DNA of 64,000 nucleotides, from assembly GCF_003058325.1 (NCBI RefSeq), contig NZ_CP028843.1, positions 6,181,001 through 6,245,000 of the forward strand. The letters run 5' to 3'. A model generated the notes under the pieces. It was given only the letters and a program-made list of their open reading frames with translations. It had not been told where the DNA came from and did no database searches. Positions within the stretch are counted from its first letter, which is position 1. Each line of letters opens with the position of its first letter. Of the stretch, positions 7,970 to 16,135 are shown piece after piece. The stretch is from Methylobacterium currus (GTDB lineage Bacteria > Pseudomonadota > Alphaproteobacteria > Rhizobiales > Beijerinckiaceae). The position numbers were made by a program, and so were the translations under genes.

Positions 7970-8544
7970 ACGTCGTCGCTTTCCCCGCCATCGAGCAGTA
8001 CCGCGCGCTCCTGGCCCGCGGGAATCCCGAGACCGCCCGGGGCGCTGCCAACGACGACCTGTTCGTCGGCCTCGCCCTCTCCGGGGGCGAGGCGGCCGCG
8101 ACCGCGCGCGCCTGCCGCGCCAGCGACCTCCGCCGCGTCGAGATCGAGCTCGTGGCCCCGGCGAGCGACGAGACCGCCGCCTTTGTCCTCGACGCGGTCC
8201 TGGAGGTCCTGGCGCACGGCGGATGCATACGCGACAGCGCCACCGCCCTGCGCGACGTCCCGCCCTACACCACCAGCCTCGATGCCGCCCGGGCCTTCGT
8301 CGCCCGCACGCTGCCCGGCTTCTTCCTCGTCTCGGGTTCCTGCGCGCGGTTCGGGCACGCCTCCGTCGGCCCGGACTACGGCGGCCCCGACGGCGAGCGC
8401 CTCCTCAGGGAATGGCCCCGGGACGGCGTGGCCGAGGTCGGCTGGCACGAAGAACTGCCCCATGCCGACGGCCCTCACCGGGAGCCCTGCGCCATCCTCG
8501 CGGCCGCCGGCCGTGCGCTCGCCTACCCTAACGAGAGAACCTGA
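7966..8544 (+). CDS. Hypothetical protein, 192 aa
   Basis: The GTG at 7966 overlaps the upstream stop (GTGA), giving a 192-residue protein (MNVVAFPAIEQYRALLARG...). It has an alpha/beta pattern with DLFVGLALSGGEAAATARAC and VEIELVAPASDETAAFVLD. No family is recognised. It ends the plus-strand trio. After it the DNA turns AT-rich for about 350 bp, marking a change in origin. Confidence 0.55.
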   Translation: MNVVAFPAIEQYRALLARGNPETARGAANDDLFVGLALSGGEAAATARACRASDLRRVEIELVAPASDETAAFVLDAVLEVLAHGGCIRDSATALRDVPPYTTSLDAARAFVARTLPGFFLVSGSCARFGHASVGPDYGGPDGERLLREWPRDGVAEVGWHEELPHADGPHREPCAILAAAGRALAYPNERT

Positions 8545-8890
8545 CCGGTGGACCGTGTCACCCGCGAGCCCTTTGAGGACGCCGCGCCGTCCATCACCGG
8601 GAAGGGCCCCTTTCTTCAACCACAGTATCGCCGCTAAATTAGATGTTGACCGATACTATAAATAAAATTTCAACAGAAACGCATTCACGACTCAACATGT
8701 ACTCACGGCAGCAAAGCAAGCGGCAACAAATTTGGTATTCAGTGCTGCTGATAAGACATTTACCATAATCAACAAATCAAGGGGTGCCAAATCCATCTAC
8801 GCAGGCTTAAGTTGCTCCGATATGATGTTGAAGCAAGGGCATCTCATTCCGCATGCGCCGGAACGCCACCCGCGAGGAGCATTTAGGCGA
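8545..8890. other. AT-rich gap without a supported gene
   Basis: This 346-bp stretch is much lower in GC than its neighbours (for example TACTATAAATAAAATTT near 8655). A TTG-initiated extension of the following peptidase frame reaches back to 8732 but has no ribosome-binding site. It may hold the promoter of the split gene. Confidence 0.4.
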
Positions 8891-9049
8891 ATGGTAAGGA
8901 CGAAAGGTCGTCGCCGGTTGACCTGCCATCACGAAGCCGGACACGCGCTTGCGCGATGGTATTTCGGACATAAAACGGATCGCGCCTTGGTCCTTACCGT
9001 TGACGAGGTTCGCGCCGGCAAGGTCTTTAAAAATCGTAAGGGCATAGTA

Positions 9050-9891
9050 GGGCCTGTCGTCACTTGATCCAGAGGAGCGTAGCGGCGAGGCAGAGGACGC
9101 CCATGAAGCTGACGGCAGTCTTCTCGTAGCGTGTGGCAACGGCCCGCCATTCCTTGAGGCGCGCCCACAGTCGCTCGACGATGTTGCGATTGGTGTAGAT
9201 CCAGTCAGGACAGGCGAGCGGGGCCTCGTTGCTCTTGGTCGGGATCGCGGGCCGGGCCCCGGCGGTCCAGATCGCCTCGCGAAAGCCGTGGCTGGAGAAG
9301 CCACGGTCGGCCACCACCCACTTCGGCACCCCGGGCAGTTGATCGAGCAGCGGAAGGGCGTGGGGCAGTTCATGCGCCTGACCGGGCGCGAGGCGGAAAC
9401 CGACGGGGCGGCCCCGTCCATCGGCGATCACGCAGGCCTTGGTGCCATAGCCGCCACGCGAGCGGCCAAGAGCTTCACGATGGTCTCGCTCGGCTCCAGA
9501 TCCCCCCTTTTGGCCGCGCCCGCCGCCTTCTGGTGGGCTCGAATGTTCGTGCCGTCGAGAAACACCATGCCCAGCGCGACGCCGCGGCTCTGCACGAGGT
9601 CGAGCAGCCGCTCCCAGACGCCGGCGCGCGCCCAGCGGATGAAGATCTGGGCGGCCTGCCACCAGGGACCCAACTCGGCTGGAATGGCCCTCCAAGAGGC
9701 GCCGTTGTGATGCCGCCAGAGGATGGCTGAGATCGTGCGGCGCAGCTCTTGGGGCGGCGTCTTGCCTTTGGGCCGGCAGGCTTCCACCAGCGGTTCCAGT
9801 TCGGCCCACTGAGCGTCCGTCAGCATCGTGTCTCCTCGCTCAAAGCGGGGAAACGCTCATCCTCGCAGAGAGTTCAAGCGACAACAGGCCC
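9050..9891 (-). mobile_element. IS5-family (IS427-like) insertion sequence, 842 bp
   Basis: The ends are imperfect inverted repeats: GGGCCTGTCGTCACTTGA at the left and, as reverse complement, GGGCCTGTTGTCGCTTGA at the right. The element is flanked by a TA duplication (9048-9049 and 9892-9893). Internal coding is a two-frame transposase with a slippery run, typical of the IS427 group. It interrupts a peptidase-like gene. Confidence 0.88.
9060..9826 (-). CDS. IS5/IS427-type transposase, two frames joined by a programmed frameshift
   Basis: Frame A (9826 down to 9428) encodes 132 residues starting MLTDAQWAELEPLVEACRP, the N-terminal transposase domain with the first catalytic aspartate near FLDGTN. 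Frame B ends at 9060 and carries the rest: GYGTKACVIADGRGRPVGF, the second aspartate in VVADRGFSS, and the glutamate in NIVERLWARLKEWR. The frames overlap around AAAAGGGGGG (9502-9511 on the minus strand), a classic slippery site of this group, so a fused transposase is expected. All catalytic regions are present, so the element could be active. The stop codon lies within the terminal inverted repeat. Confidence 0.85.
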
Positions 9892-10415
9892 TAGTCGTCG
9901 GCTGCGAGGGTATAGTCGAGGGATATGATATCCACGGTTATCCGTATGGGCGTATACCGACCGCAGGATCTGCAGAGGAGCAGGATCGCGCCGATTATCT
10001 CCGTGCCATCAACCGAGATATGGAGCTTGTTAATTGCTTCGCAGGCTTTATAGCTGAAGCACACTACCGACATGCGTCGGTAAGCGCCTGTATGTTGGCA
10101 GGCGGCATACAGGACATGAAACATGCCCAGTTTCTGGTCGATGCCTGGGATTTGCCACACGAAGAACAGCGGGAGATCTTACAGCTGTCCCAAGCAAGGG
10201 CCACCGCCCTTGTTCAGTCTAAGCCGGGGGCCGCTGCTATCAAGGCTGTAGCCGATGCGCTTATGCAGCGCGGGCGCCTGACCGGTAAGCAAATAGCTCG
10301 GCTATGCCGGGCCGCCTATGGCGGCCGAGAGTGCGCTTTTGGCGCCTGGTACGCACACTGGCCAGCTATACCTAAGCAGATCCGAGCAGGCTTTATTCCA
10401 GAGCGGGGATTGTAG

Positions 10416-10697
10416 GCTGCGCAGCATCCTGCCAGCTAATAAAATCAGATGTTGACGCGACCGGCCCACTGTCCCCTCCCCTTCCCTGAGAGGCAGCGGG
10501 TCGTAGTCCGTCAGCCTATCTTCTCTGATTGGTATCGGTTCCCCTCCCCTGTCTATCCGTGAAATCAGCCGCCGCACGATGACCGTGACGTTATCGCAGC
10601 GGAACAGGGTCATTTGCCCCATGCGAGCCTTCGGAGGAGTCGCCATGGCAGCCCGAAAGGCACGGGAGTTCACCATCGCCTGTTTCGGCTTCGCGCC
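10416..10697. other. Region between the split gene and the IS1182 element
   Basis: No convincing intact gene. On the minus strand a frame reads AKPKQAMVNSRAF and then PKARMGQMTLFRCDNV, which looks like a remnant whose 5' end was removed by the insertion at 10698. It may continue in the fragment right of 12245. Confidence 0.35.
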
Positions 10698-12245
10698 GAT
10701 TTTGTTGAAAAACTCGCGGCCGATCTGGATCGGGCACCAATCGGCTGAGCAGACCGCTCCCACGTGGGGGCGGTCCCGGCCGATCAGGCCGGGCTCAGCT
10801 GCTGGAGCGGGATCAGCTTAGCGAGCTTCCGGAGGTTCTGGGCTGCTGCGGCGAGGTGGAACTCGTCCCGAGCGCCGTTCGGTCCCCGCAGCCGAAGCCG
10901 ATCCAGCTTCAGGATCCGCTTGAGGTGGGCAAACAACATCTCGACCTTCTTGCGCTCACGCCGTGAGGTGCGGCCCTCGTCCGAGGCGCAGATGTCGCGC
11001 GCCATCTGCCGGGCGCCTTCATGGATCGAGCGTGGGACCTTGCGGGCGGGTGTGTTGGGGCAGCATCGCGGCTTCAGCGTGCAGGGCTCGCAGTCGCGCT
11101 GGCTCGCCCGGTAGCGCATCATCCCATCGTCATCGACGAGCGGGAACGGCGTCCGATAGACCTTCTGGCGTGGCCGCAACTGATGGCCAGCTGGGCAGGT
11201 GTAGGCATCAGCTGCAGGGTCGTAGCTGAAGGCTGACCGGCTGAAGGTGCCATCGCGGCGCTCGGACTTGTCGAAGACCGGGATGTGCGGCTCGATCCCG
11301 CGCTCGTGCACGAGCCAAGCGAGGTGCTCAGCCGACCCGTAGGCACTGTCGGCCGCAAGCCGGGCTGGCCACAGCCCAAAGCGATCTTGCGTCCGCGCGA
11401 TCATGGTGCGGGCTGCCCCGACTTCCGCCTGCCGGATGGCGCGGCTGGCCTCGACATCGACGATCACGGCGTGGTCGAGGTCGATCAGGTAGTTGGTGGC
11501 GTAGGCAAAGAAGGCATGACCTTTCAGCGCGCCCGTCCACTGCGCCGCCGGGTCGGAGCGGGAGACAAACTTCGGCTGGGTCTCGCTCGCTGCTCCCCAG
11601 GCGGCTTCGTCGAGGGTGTCGAGGTACTCGCGCACTGACCGGCGGGTCCGGGCGAGATCGGTCCAGTCAACGGTCTCCGAGGCGTCGGCAGAGCGCTGCT
11701 TGTTGGCATCGGCCCGGATCAGGCTGGCATCGACCGCAAAACCCTCGCCCCCGACGAGCCCCTCCTCGATGCAGCGTTGCACGGTGACCTCGAACACCTC
11801 GCGCAGCAGATCGCTGTCACGGAACCGACCGTGCCGGTTCTTCGAGAACGTCGAGTGGTCCGGCACCCGGCCGTCAAGGCCGAGCCGGCAGAACCAGCGA
11901 TAAGCAAGGTTGAGGTGGACCTCCTCGCACAACCGTCGCTCGGAGCGTATGCCGAGGCAGTAGCCGATGAGCAGCATGCGGATCATGAGCTCGGGGTCGA
12001 TCGAGGGCCGGCCCGTTGAGGCATAGAAGGGCGCCAGGTCCCGCCGCAGGTTGCTCAAGTCGACGAAGCGGTCGATGGCGCGCAGGAGGTGATCGGCTGG
12101 AACGTGTGTATCGAGGGAGAACTCGTAGAACAGAGCGCCCTGCTCGACCTGCCGCGGACCCATCATCTGCGTCAATCCTCGCCTCACAACGAGAGTGAAT
12201 CACCCCGCACCCGCCGCCGCAACAGCCGAGTTTTTCAACACAATC
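10698..12245 (-). mobile_element. IS1182-family insertion sequence
   Basis: Terminal inverted repeats are GATTTTGTTGAAAAACTCG at the left (10698-10716) and, as reverse complement, GATTGTGTTGAAAAACTCG at the right (12227-12245), with one mismatch. The TGTTGAAAAACTCG end is characteristic of the IS1182 family. Exact ends and target duplication are not certain. A single transposase gene fills it. Confidence 0.8.
10784..12187 (-). CDS. IS1182-family transposase
   Basis: An intact protein of 467 residues. It shows the IS1182 N-terminal region (SLDTHVPADHLLRAIDRFVD, then PSIDPELMIRMLLIGYCLG), a catalytic core with VDASLIRADAN, a second acidic region LAADSAYGSAEHLAWLV, a cysteine-rich insertion (CEPCTLKPRCC) and the C-terminal RRERKKVEMLFAHLKRIL with the catalytic glutamate. 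Length and order match complete members, so the enzyme is probably functional. It mobilises the element by a DDE mechanism. It is the only gene in the element. Confidence 0.9.
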   Translation of the reverse strand: MRRGLTQMMGPRQVEQGALFYEFSLDTHVPADHLLRAIDRFVDLSNLRRDLAPFYASTGRPSIDPELMIRMLLIGYCLGIRSERRLCEEVHLNLAYRWFCRLGLDGRVPDHSTFSKNRHGRFRDSDLLREVFEVTVQRCIEEGLVGGEGFAVDASLIRADANKQRSADASETVDWTDLARTRRSVREYLDTLDEAAWGAASETQPKFVSRSDPAAQWTGALKGHAFFAYATNYLIDLDHAVIVDVEASRAIRQAEVGAARTMIARTQDRFGLWPARLAADSAYGSAEHLAWLVHERGIEPHIPVFDKSERRDGTFSRSAFSYDPAADAYTCPAGHQLRPRQKVYRTPFPLVDDDGMMRYRASQRDCEPCTLKPRCCPNTPARKVPRSIHEGARQMARDICASDEGRTSRRERKKVEMLFAHLKRILKLDRLRLRGPNGARDEFHLAAAAQNLRKLAKLIPLQQLSPA

Positions 12246-12398
12246 TACTCGCGACCGGACATTCCCGACAGAGCTTGCGAGGAGCCGCTTTGGGTCAAAA
12301 GCACGGGTCAACACAGCACGCGGCAAACTCCGGAGCGATGTCGCAAGCTCCCCCTCTAGGTTGGGATCGATAGCCTCTCGGGAGAGCAGCTATCCTTA

Positions 12399-13322
12399 GA
12401 GTCCGTTAGGAAAGAATTAATCCATAGTAATTGACGCGAGGAGTCGGCCGATTGATGCGAACAGCATCGCACCTGCCGAGACATGGAGGAACGTTTCGTA
12501 GTCCGTCTTGAGGCGCCGCGAGCCCGTGAGAGCACCTATGCTCTGCTCGACCTTCCACCGCTTTGGCAGAAGAACAAAGCCCTTCGCCCCCTCCGGTCGA
12601 AGGACGACCTCGACCGCACGCCTCAACCCGGATTGAACGGCATCAATGAACCGTTTCTTGTACCCGCCATCGACGACAATGGTCTCCACCCAGGGATAAA
12701 GGCGCACCAGACGCTTGACCAAGGCGAGGCCTCCATCCTGATCCTGGACGTTGGCCGGTGTCACACTGACGGCCAACAGACGCCCGCCGCTGTCGACCAC
12801 CAGGTGTCGCTTGCGGCCGAACACTTTCTTGCCCGCGTCATAGCCGCGCTCGCCTTGGGGGGCATCGCACTTGACCGACTGAGCATCGATGATCGCGAGT
12901 GTCGGGCTGGCCTCGCGCCCGTCTTTCTCACGGTCACGCATCACGAGATGATGATTGATGCGTTCCAGATGGCCGCCATCGACCAGAACTCGCCAGTAGT
13001 CATAACAGATGCTGGACGGCGGTAGATCTTTGGGCAAAGCATCCCATGGGATGCCGTACCGCTGCACGTAGAGGATGCCATTGATGACCTCCTGAAGACT
13101 GTAGGTCCGTGGCCGGCCGATCCTTTGAGCGACGGGCAGGAGGGGTTCCAATTCGCGCCATTCGTCGGGTGTCAAATCACTCGGATATCTCTGATTGCGG
13201 CGATCGTACCGCGCCCTGTTCTCTTTGGTCCAAGCCACGGTCGAGCCATCAAGCCATTCACGACGCGCTGCCATTCCGCATAACCTTGAAATATACTGTT
13301 GTCACCCTTTCCCAACGGACTC
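12399..13322 (-). mobile_element. IS5-family insertion sequence, 924 bp
   Basis: Perfectly positioned 16-bp terminal repeats: GAGTCCGTTAGGAAAG at the left and, as reverse complement, GAGTCCGTTGGGAAAG at the right (one mismatch). A 3-bp TTA duplication flanks it (12396-12398 and 13323-13325). It is a different IS5 subgroup from the element at 9050. The 153 bp left of it, up to the IS1182 end at 12245, appear to be a gene remnant. Confidence 0.88.
12417..13274 (-). CDS. IS5-family transposase (single-frame type)
   Basis: An intact 285-residue transposase. It has an N-terminal DUF4096-like region (YPSDLTPDEWRELEPLLP, GRPRTYSLQEVINGILYV), then the DDE core: the first aspartate in TLAIIDAQSVKC, the second in ETIVVDGGYKKRF, and the glutamate in WKVEQSIGALTGSRRLK. 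Full length for the family and uninterrupted, so probably functional. It occupies nearly the whole element. The start at 13274 is consistent with the short distance to the right terminal repeat. Confidence 0.9.
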   Translation of the reverse strand: MAARREWLDGSTVAWTKENRARYDRRNQRYPSDLTPDEWRELEPLLPVAQRIGRPRTYSLQEVINGILYVQRYGIPWDALPKDLPPSSICYDYWRVLVDGGHLERINHHLVMRDREKDGREASPTLAIIDAQSVKCDAPQGERGYDAGKKVFGRKRHLVVDSGGRLLAVSVTPANVQDQDGGLALVKRLVRLYPWVETIVVDGGYKKRFIDAVQSGLRRAVEVVLRPEGAKGFVLLPKRWKVEQSIGALTGSRRLKTDYETFLHVSAGAMLFASIGRLLASITMD

Positions 13323-13580
13323 TTATATCGGGGTGTACGTGGTGTGGGCGTAAACAGGCATCACCCATGTCCGCCTGAATGTCGGGGGTTCGCTGGGCAG
13401 GACGGAGGGGAATTGTGAGGCCGCCGCCCCGACCGGTCATCCCCCCTTCGCGCCGCGGTTCGCCCAAACGCTGCGCGAGGCGGCCCCCTGTCAGGAGGGG
13501 CCGCCTCGCGATGCCGCCGAGGCGGGCGCCCGCTACGCCCGGCGGGATGCCGAGCGGCGGGCGGGGAAGGCCAAGGCCGA
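13323..13580. other. Gap with the 3' remnant of a small gene
   Basis: On the plus strand one frame reads to a stop at about 13583 with a credible C-terminus (DAAEAGARYARRDAERRAGK), but it has no start codon after an in-frame stop near 13350. It is probably the tail of a gene whose front was lost when the IS element entered. No intact gene is seen. Confidence 0.35.
13474..13510. repeat. Perfect 14-bp stem hairpin
   Basis: CGCGAGGCGGCCCC at 13474-13487 pairs perfectly with GGGGCCGCCTCGCG at 13497-13510 around a nine-base loop. It lies in the remnant frame, with no T-run. It could be a terminator-like structure or a protein-binding site. Confidence 0.5.
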
Positions 13581-13934
13581 TTAAGACGCCTTGGGCTCGG
13601 CCTCGTCACCGTACAGGCCGCAGGCCCCGCACGCGGACGAATGGCTGTTGAGCATGATGGTGATCTGCTCCAAGTATCCGCTGGACTTGTTATCCGACAT
13701 GTACTTCAGAATGGGACGTCCCTTCAGCAAGGCGAGGGCGTGGCCGGCGATCTTCGGCTTCCTCTTGTCCGTCTCGGGCCAAACAGCCCAAACGAGATCC
13801 CCGCGGGCGATGATCTCGGCCAGCTTGGCCGTGCGGTCCGGCGCGGCGTCGATGGCCATGCGGTTTTCGATGCCCTCGGCGATGTGCTTGGCCATCTCGG
13901 CCTCGGTCATGCCCTTCAGGATAGTCCGCTGCAT
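13581..13934 (-). CDS. Hypothetical protein, 117 aa
   Basis: An intact 117-residue frame (MQRTILKGMTEAEMAKHIAEG...). It starts with a helical segment, has a central beta-like stretch (GDLVWAVWPETDKRKPKIAG) and ends with a cysteine pair (SACGACGLYG) that could bind metal. The family is not recognised. GC is a little lower than in the core genes. It stands alone between IS debris and an AT-rich gap, so its promoter probably lies at 13935-14100. Confidence 0.55.
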   Translation of the reverse strand: MQRTILKGMTEAEMAKHIAEGIENRMAIDAAPDRTAKLAEIIARGDLVWAVWPETDKRKPKIAGHALALLKGRPILKYMSDNKSSGYLEQITIMLNSHSSACGACGLYGDEAEPKAS

Positions 13935-14193
13935 CGTGCTCCCCCGTCCCTTGATGATGATATCGTGCCGACGGGCGCATCACGTTTAGTTGAATAGATT
14001 TCATAAAATTCGACGCAATGCTCAATAATCTGCGTTTACCACTTGGAAATATTAATGCAGTCCATAAAATCCCAAGAATTAATGCCTTCTGTGTAAGTCA
14101 TGTTCTCGGTCCGTTCTCCGAAATGACTCGTATAAAATACATTCTGGCGCCCCGCCCGAGGCCCGACGTTAACTTTTGAGGGCGCAGATTTTT
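13935..14193. other. AT-rich gap
   Basis: About 170 bp of this gap (13985-14150) is strongly AT-rich (for example GTTGAATAGATTTCATAAAA). No gene is seen. It probably holds the promoter for 13581-13934, and its base composition differs from both flanks. Confidence 0.35.
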
Positions 14194-14469
14194 TCATGGA
14201 CGGCGGCCTCGACGGCGCCCCGGGCCGTCCGCCCCCGCCCCGTGCGGGCGGACCCCGTTAAGGAGTGCGGGCGCCGGCAACGCCTCGAACCGCCCGCACC
14301 GCCGCGTCGTCGGCCGGGCGACGAGAAGCTCACGCCGGAACGCCAGGCAGACGTCCGCGACCGCGGCCTCCCCCGTGTAGCGCGTCGCCGGCGCCGGTCC
14401 CTCGCTGCGGGCATGGTGGCGGCAGGCCGCGCACCGGCCGGCGGGGTCCTCGCGGCGGAATCCCCGCAC
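14194..14469 (-). CDS. Possible small protein with a Cys/His cluster
   Basis: A GTG-initiated frame of 91 residues begins MRGFRREDPAGRCAACRHHARS, with C-x2-C-x2-H-H spacing that could bind zinc. It continues with a credible helix (VADVCLAFRRELLVARP) and ends in a low-complexity Arg/Gly tail. About 80 bp upstream, GGAGG precedes an ATG at 14549 that opens only a nine-codon frame, so the true start may have been lost through a frameshift. The C-terminal low complexity lowers confidence. It could be a degenerate gene. Confidence 0.3.
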   Translation of the reverse strand: MRGFRREDPAGRCAACRHHARSEGPAPATRYTGEAAVADVCLAFRRELLVARPTTRRCGRFEALPAPALLNGVRPHGAGADGPGRRRGRRP

Positions 14470-14996
14470 GTCGTCGGGGACGGCATGCGGCCGCGTCCGG
14501 GAGAGCGAGGTCAGGCTGAGAGGTAGGCGTTGGCGGGCATGGCGGCCTCCGGAGGGTCACCACCTATCCTTCGCGCGGGGGCGCCGGAGTTCGACACAGA
14601 GGCGACGAGGGGCTCGCGAACGTCCCCGGGCGCCGCCGCGGCGCTCCCGCCCTTGAGGTGCCCCGGCCGGACAAGGCGGCTGCCGGGGATCCTGACGCTG
14701 GCGGTCGACGGCATGGGTGGCCGGTGTCTTATGCTGGGTGCCTCAGCCCGTGGGCGTAGGGGGTCCCGACAAGCCTCACGACGTTCGCTAGGGGCCTCGG
14801 CCCTCGCCTGCGCCCGGACCTGCCGGCAGCGAAGATCGCCCTCGAATCGACGTCCCGCTAGCCCACCGCCCCAAACGCCACCCAACGCCGTCCGAGCGCC
14901 CTGTGGCGCGGTTCCGGCCGTCCGAATGCCGTCCGAGTTGGGCTTGGCCGCCGGTCCGGCGGCGGCTCCGCGTAGGGGGAAAAGGGTCCGGCGGAG
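14470..14996. other. No supported gene
   Basis: Frames here on both strands have erratic, Arg/Gly/Pro-rich translations and no ribosome-binding sites apart from the one at 14549. I see nothing convincing between the possible small gene and the tRNA fragment. Confidence 0.4.
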
Positions 14997-15050
14997 CCTG
15001 CAATCAGCCGCTTAGAAGGCGGCTGCTCTATCCAGCTGAGCTACGGAGTC
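14997..15050 (-). tRNA. Truncated tRNA-Arg(TCT), 5' half only
   Basis: Read on the minus strand, an acceptor 5' strand GACTCCG is followed by TAGCTCAGCTGGATAGAGC (D arm) and by GCCGC-CTTCTAA-GCGGC (anticodon arm with TCT). The start of a T stem, GCAGG, follows, and the sequence then departs from any tRNA: there is no TTCGA loop and no 3' acceptor strand. About 54 of 76 bases remain, so it cannot make a functional tRNA. It marks a recombination edge. Confidence 0.8.
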
Positions 15051-15494
15051 TGGTGCCAGCGGCCCCCAAAAGCCACGGGTTCGGTCCCCGGTCAAGCGTT
15101 TCGCCATCCCGCACTTTCCCCCTTGGAGACGGGTCGAAACGGCAAAGCGCGTGCACCGGGCAGCGCGCAGCAGGTCGTGTCTTTTGGATTGGTGCAGCTG
15201 ACCGAGAGCGAGCGATCCCGGCTGCGCGCCTTGCGCAGCGCTGTAGCAGGTGGGATCTCTCGCTGGGGTGGCCACCGGCGTCGAAGGAGTGGGCTCGGGC
15301 GGAAAGCACCAACGCCGGATCCGGGCGACGATGGGTGCGCGGGCCGCCTGCGTGAGGACCGGCACGGTGGCGGCGATGTCGGCCGGGATGTCGATCGATC
15401 CGGCGTTCAGTGCTCCTTGAACGGCAGGCCGCCGGTAAATTCCTGCCAGGACAGGCCGACGCCTTGCGGACACAGCCTGTTCCAGGCTCCCGTC

Positions 15495-15600
15495 CTAAGC
15501 AGATTTCGCAAAAGTGGTGGCCGGTTTTGCGACAAAAATCTGCGACAGAACAAGAACCTAAGCGGACGAAGCGTTGGCCTGCCAACGCAAGTCTGCTTAG
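15495..15600 (+). repeat. 106-bp MITE-like repeat, copy 1
   Basis: The ends are perfect 9-bp inverted repeats (CTAAGCAGA...TCTGCTTAG). The sequence matches the copy at 34953-35058 at roughly 98 of 106 positions and a more diverged inverted copy at 48639-48745. It has no gene of its own. A truncated signal-peptide gene abuts its right end. Confidence 0.85.
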
Positions 15601-15613
15601 CACAGCAGCGCGA

Positions 15614-15718
15614 TCAGCGTCGGGGAGCGCTGGTCGCCGATGCGGAGGCGCGGGCAGGGCGGCTCAGGTGGACCGAGGCGGCGAGGCCCGCGAGCAGGAT
15701 TCGGCGGGAGGTCGGCAT
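15614..15718 (-). pseudogene. Remnant of an exported (Tat-type) protein
   Basis: Thirty-four codons starting MPTSRRILLAGLAASVHLSR encode a twin-arginine-type signal peptide with an Ala-x-Ala cleavage site (PARASA). The frame then ends at once, 14 bp from the 106-bp repeat. No mature protein remains. Because it borders an organosulfur block rich in binding proteins, it may be the front of a lost substrate-binding protein; this is inference. Confidence 0.5.
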
Positions 15719-16135
15719 CGGGTCCTCGGATGATCGCGCTGCGGCGCGGAAGAGCTTGCGCCGCGCCGGTGCGGTGAGACAGCCCATCGATCATGTCCGG
15801 TCCGGCCGGCCAGGGACATGGGATTGAACTCTTCCCCGTCGTCGACCCTCGCTGCGAGATGGTCGGACCGTCGCAAGGGCATAACCGGGCGAAGAACCGT
15901 CATCACGGGGTGATGGAATCGTTTATTCCTCGCGACGAAAATCGAGGAAGAGCATTGTGTTTTCATGCTCGATTTTGGAATGGCATCTCCCGGCGGGCCG
16001 GCTCAGTATGGGTGACGCGTCCAACGCTCGACGGCGATCGCACCGGATCGCCCCGCAGCGCGTCCTCGCCCGCCTCGACGGCACCGGCGTGGTCGCGTCG
16101 AGCGTCACCTTCCCTCCCGCCGCGCCGGCCGAGCC
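15719..16135. other. Upstream region of the first monooxygenase
   Basis: No gene is supported in these 417 bp. A small hairpin TTCCTCG/CGAGGAA near 15927-15950 lies in an AT-richer patch, a plausible promoter or operator area for the gene at 16136. Confidence 0.35.

Larger units (their letters stand above)
8891..10415 (+). pseudogene. HEAGH-motif metallopeptidase-like gene split by an IS5-type element
   Basis: The 5' part (8891-9049) encodes 53 codons that include CHHEAGHALARWYFG, a zinc-peptidase HExxH motif like that of FtsH/M41-type peptidases. The 3' part (9894-10415) encodes 174 codons, rich in features such as CEGIVEGYDIHGYPYGRIP and a C-terminal region NCFAGFIAEAHYRHASVSAC. Removing the element at 9050-9891 and one copy of the TA duplication joins them exactly in frame (...KNRKGIVVVGCEGI...), giving 226 residues. 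A GAGGAG about 13 bases before the ATG at 8891 supports that start. The intact protein would be a small putative zinc-dependent peptidase; now it is disrupted. GC is lower than in the flanking genes, which suggests foreign origin. Confidence 0.7.

Noticed and set aside
15012..15473. A minus-strand frame ending in SVAQLDRAAAF
   Set aside because: This ending is the usual false translation of a tRNA gene; here it only reflects the truncated tRNA-Arg.
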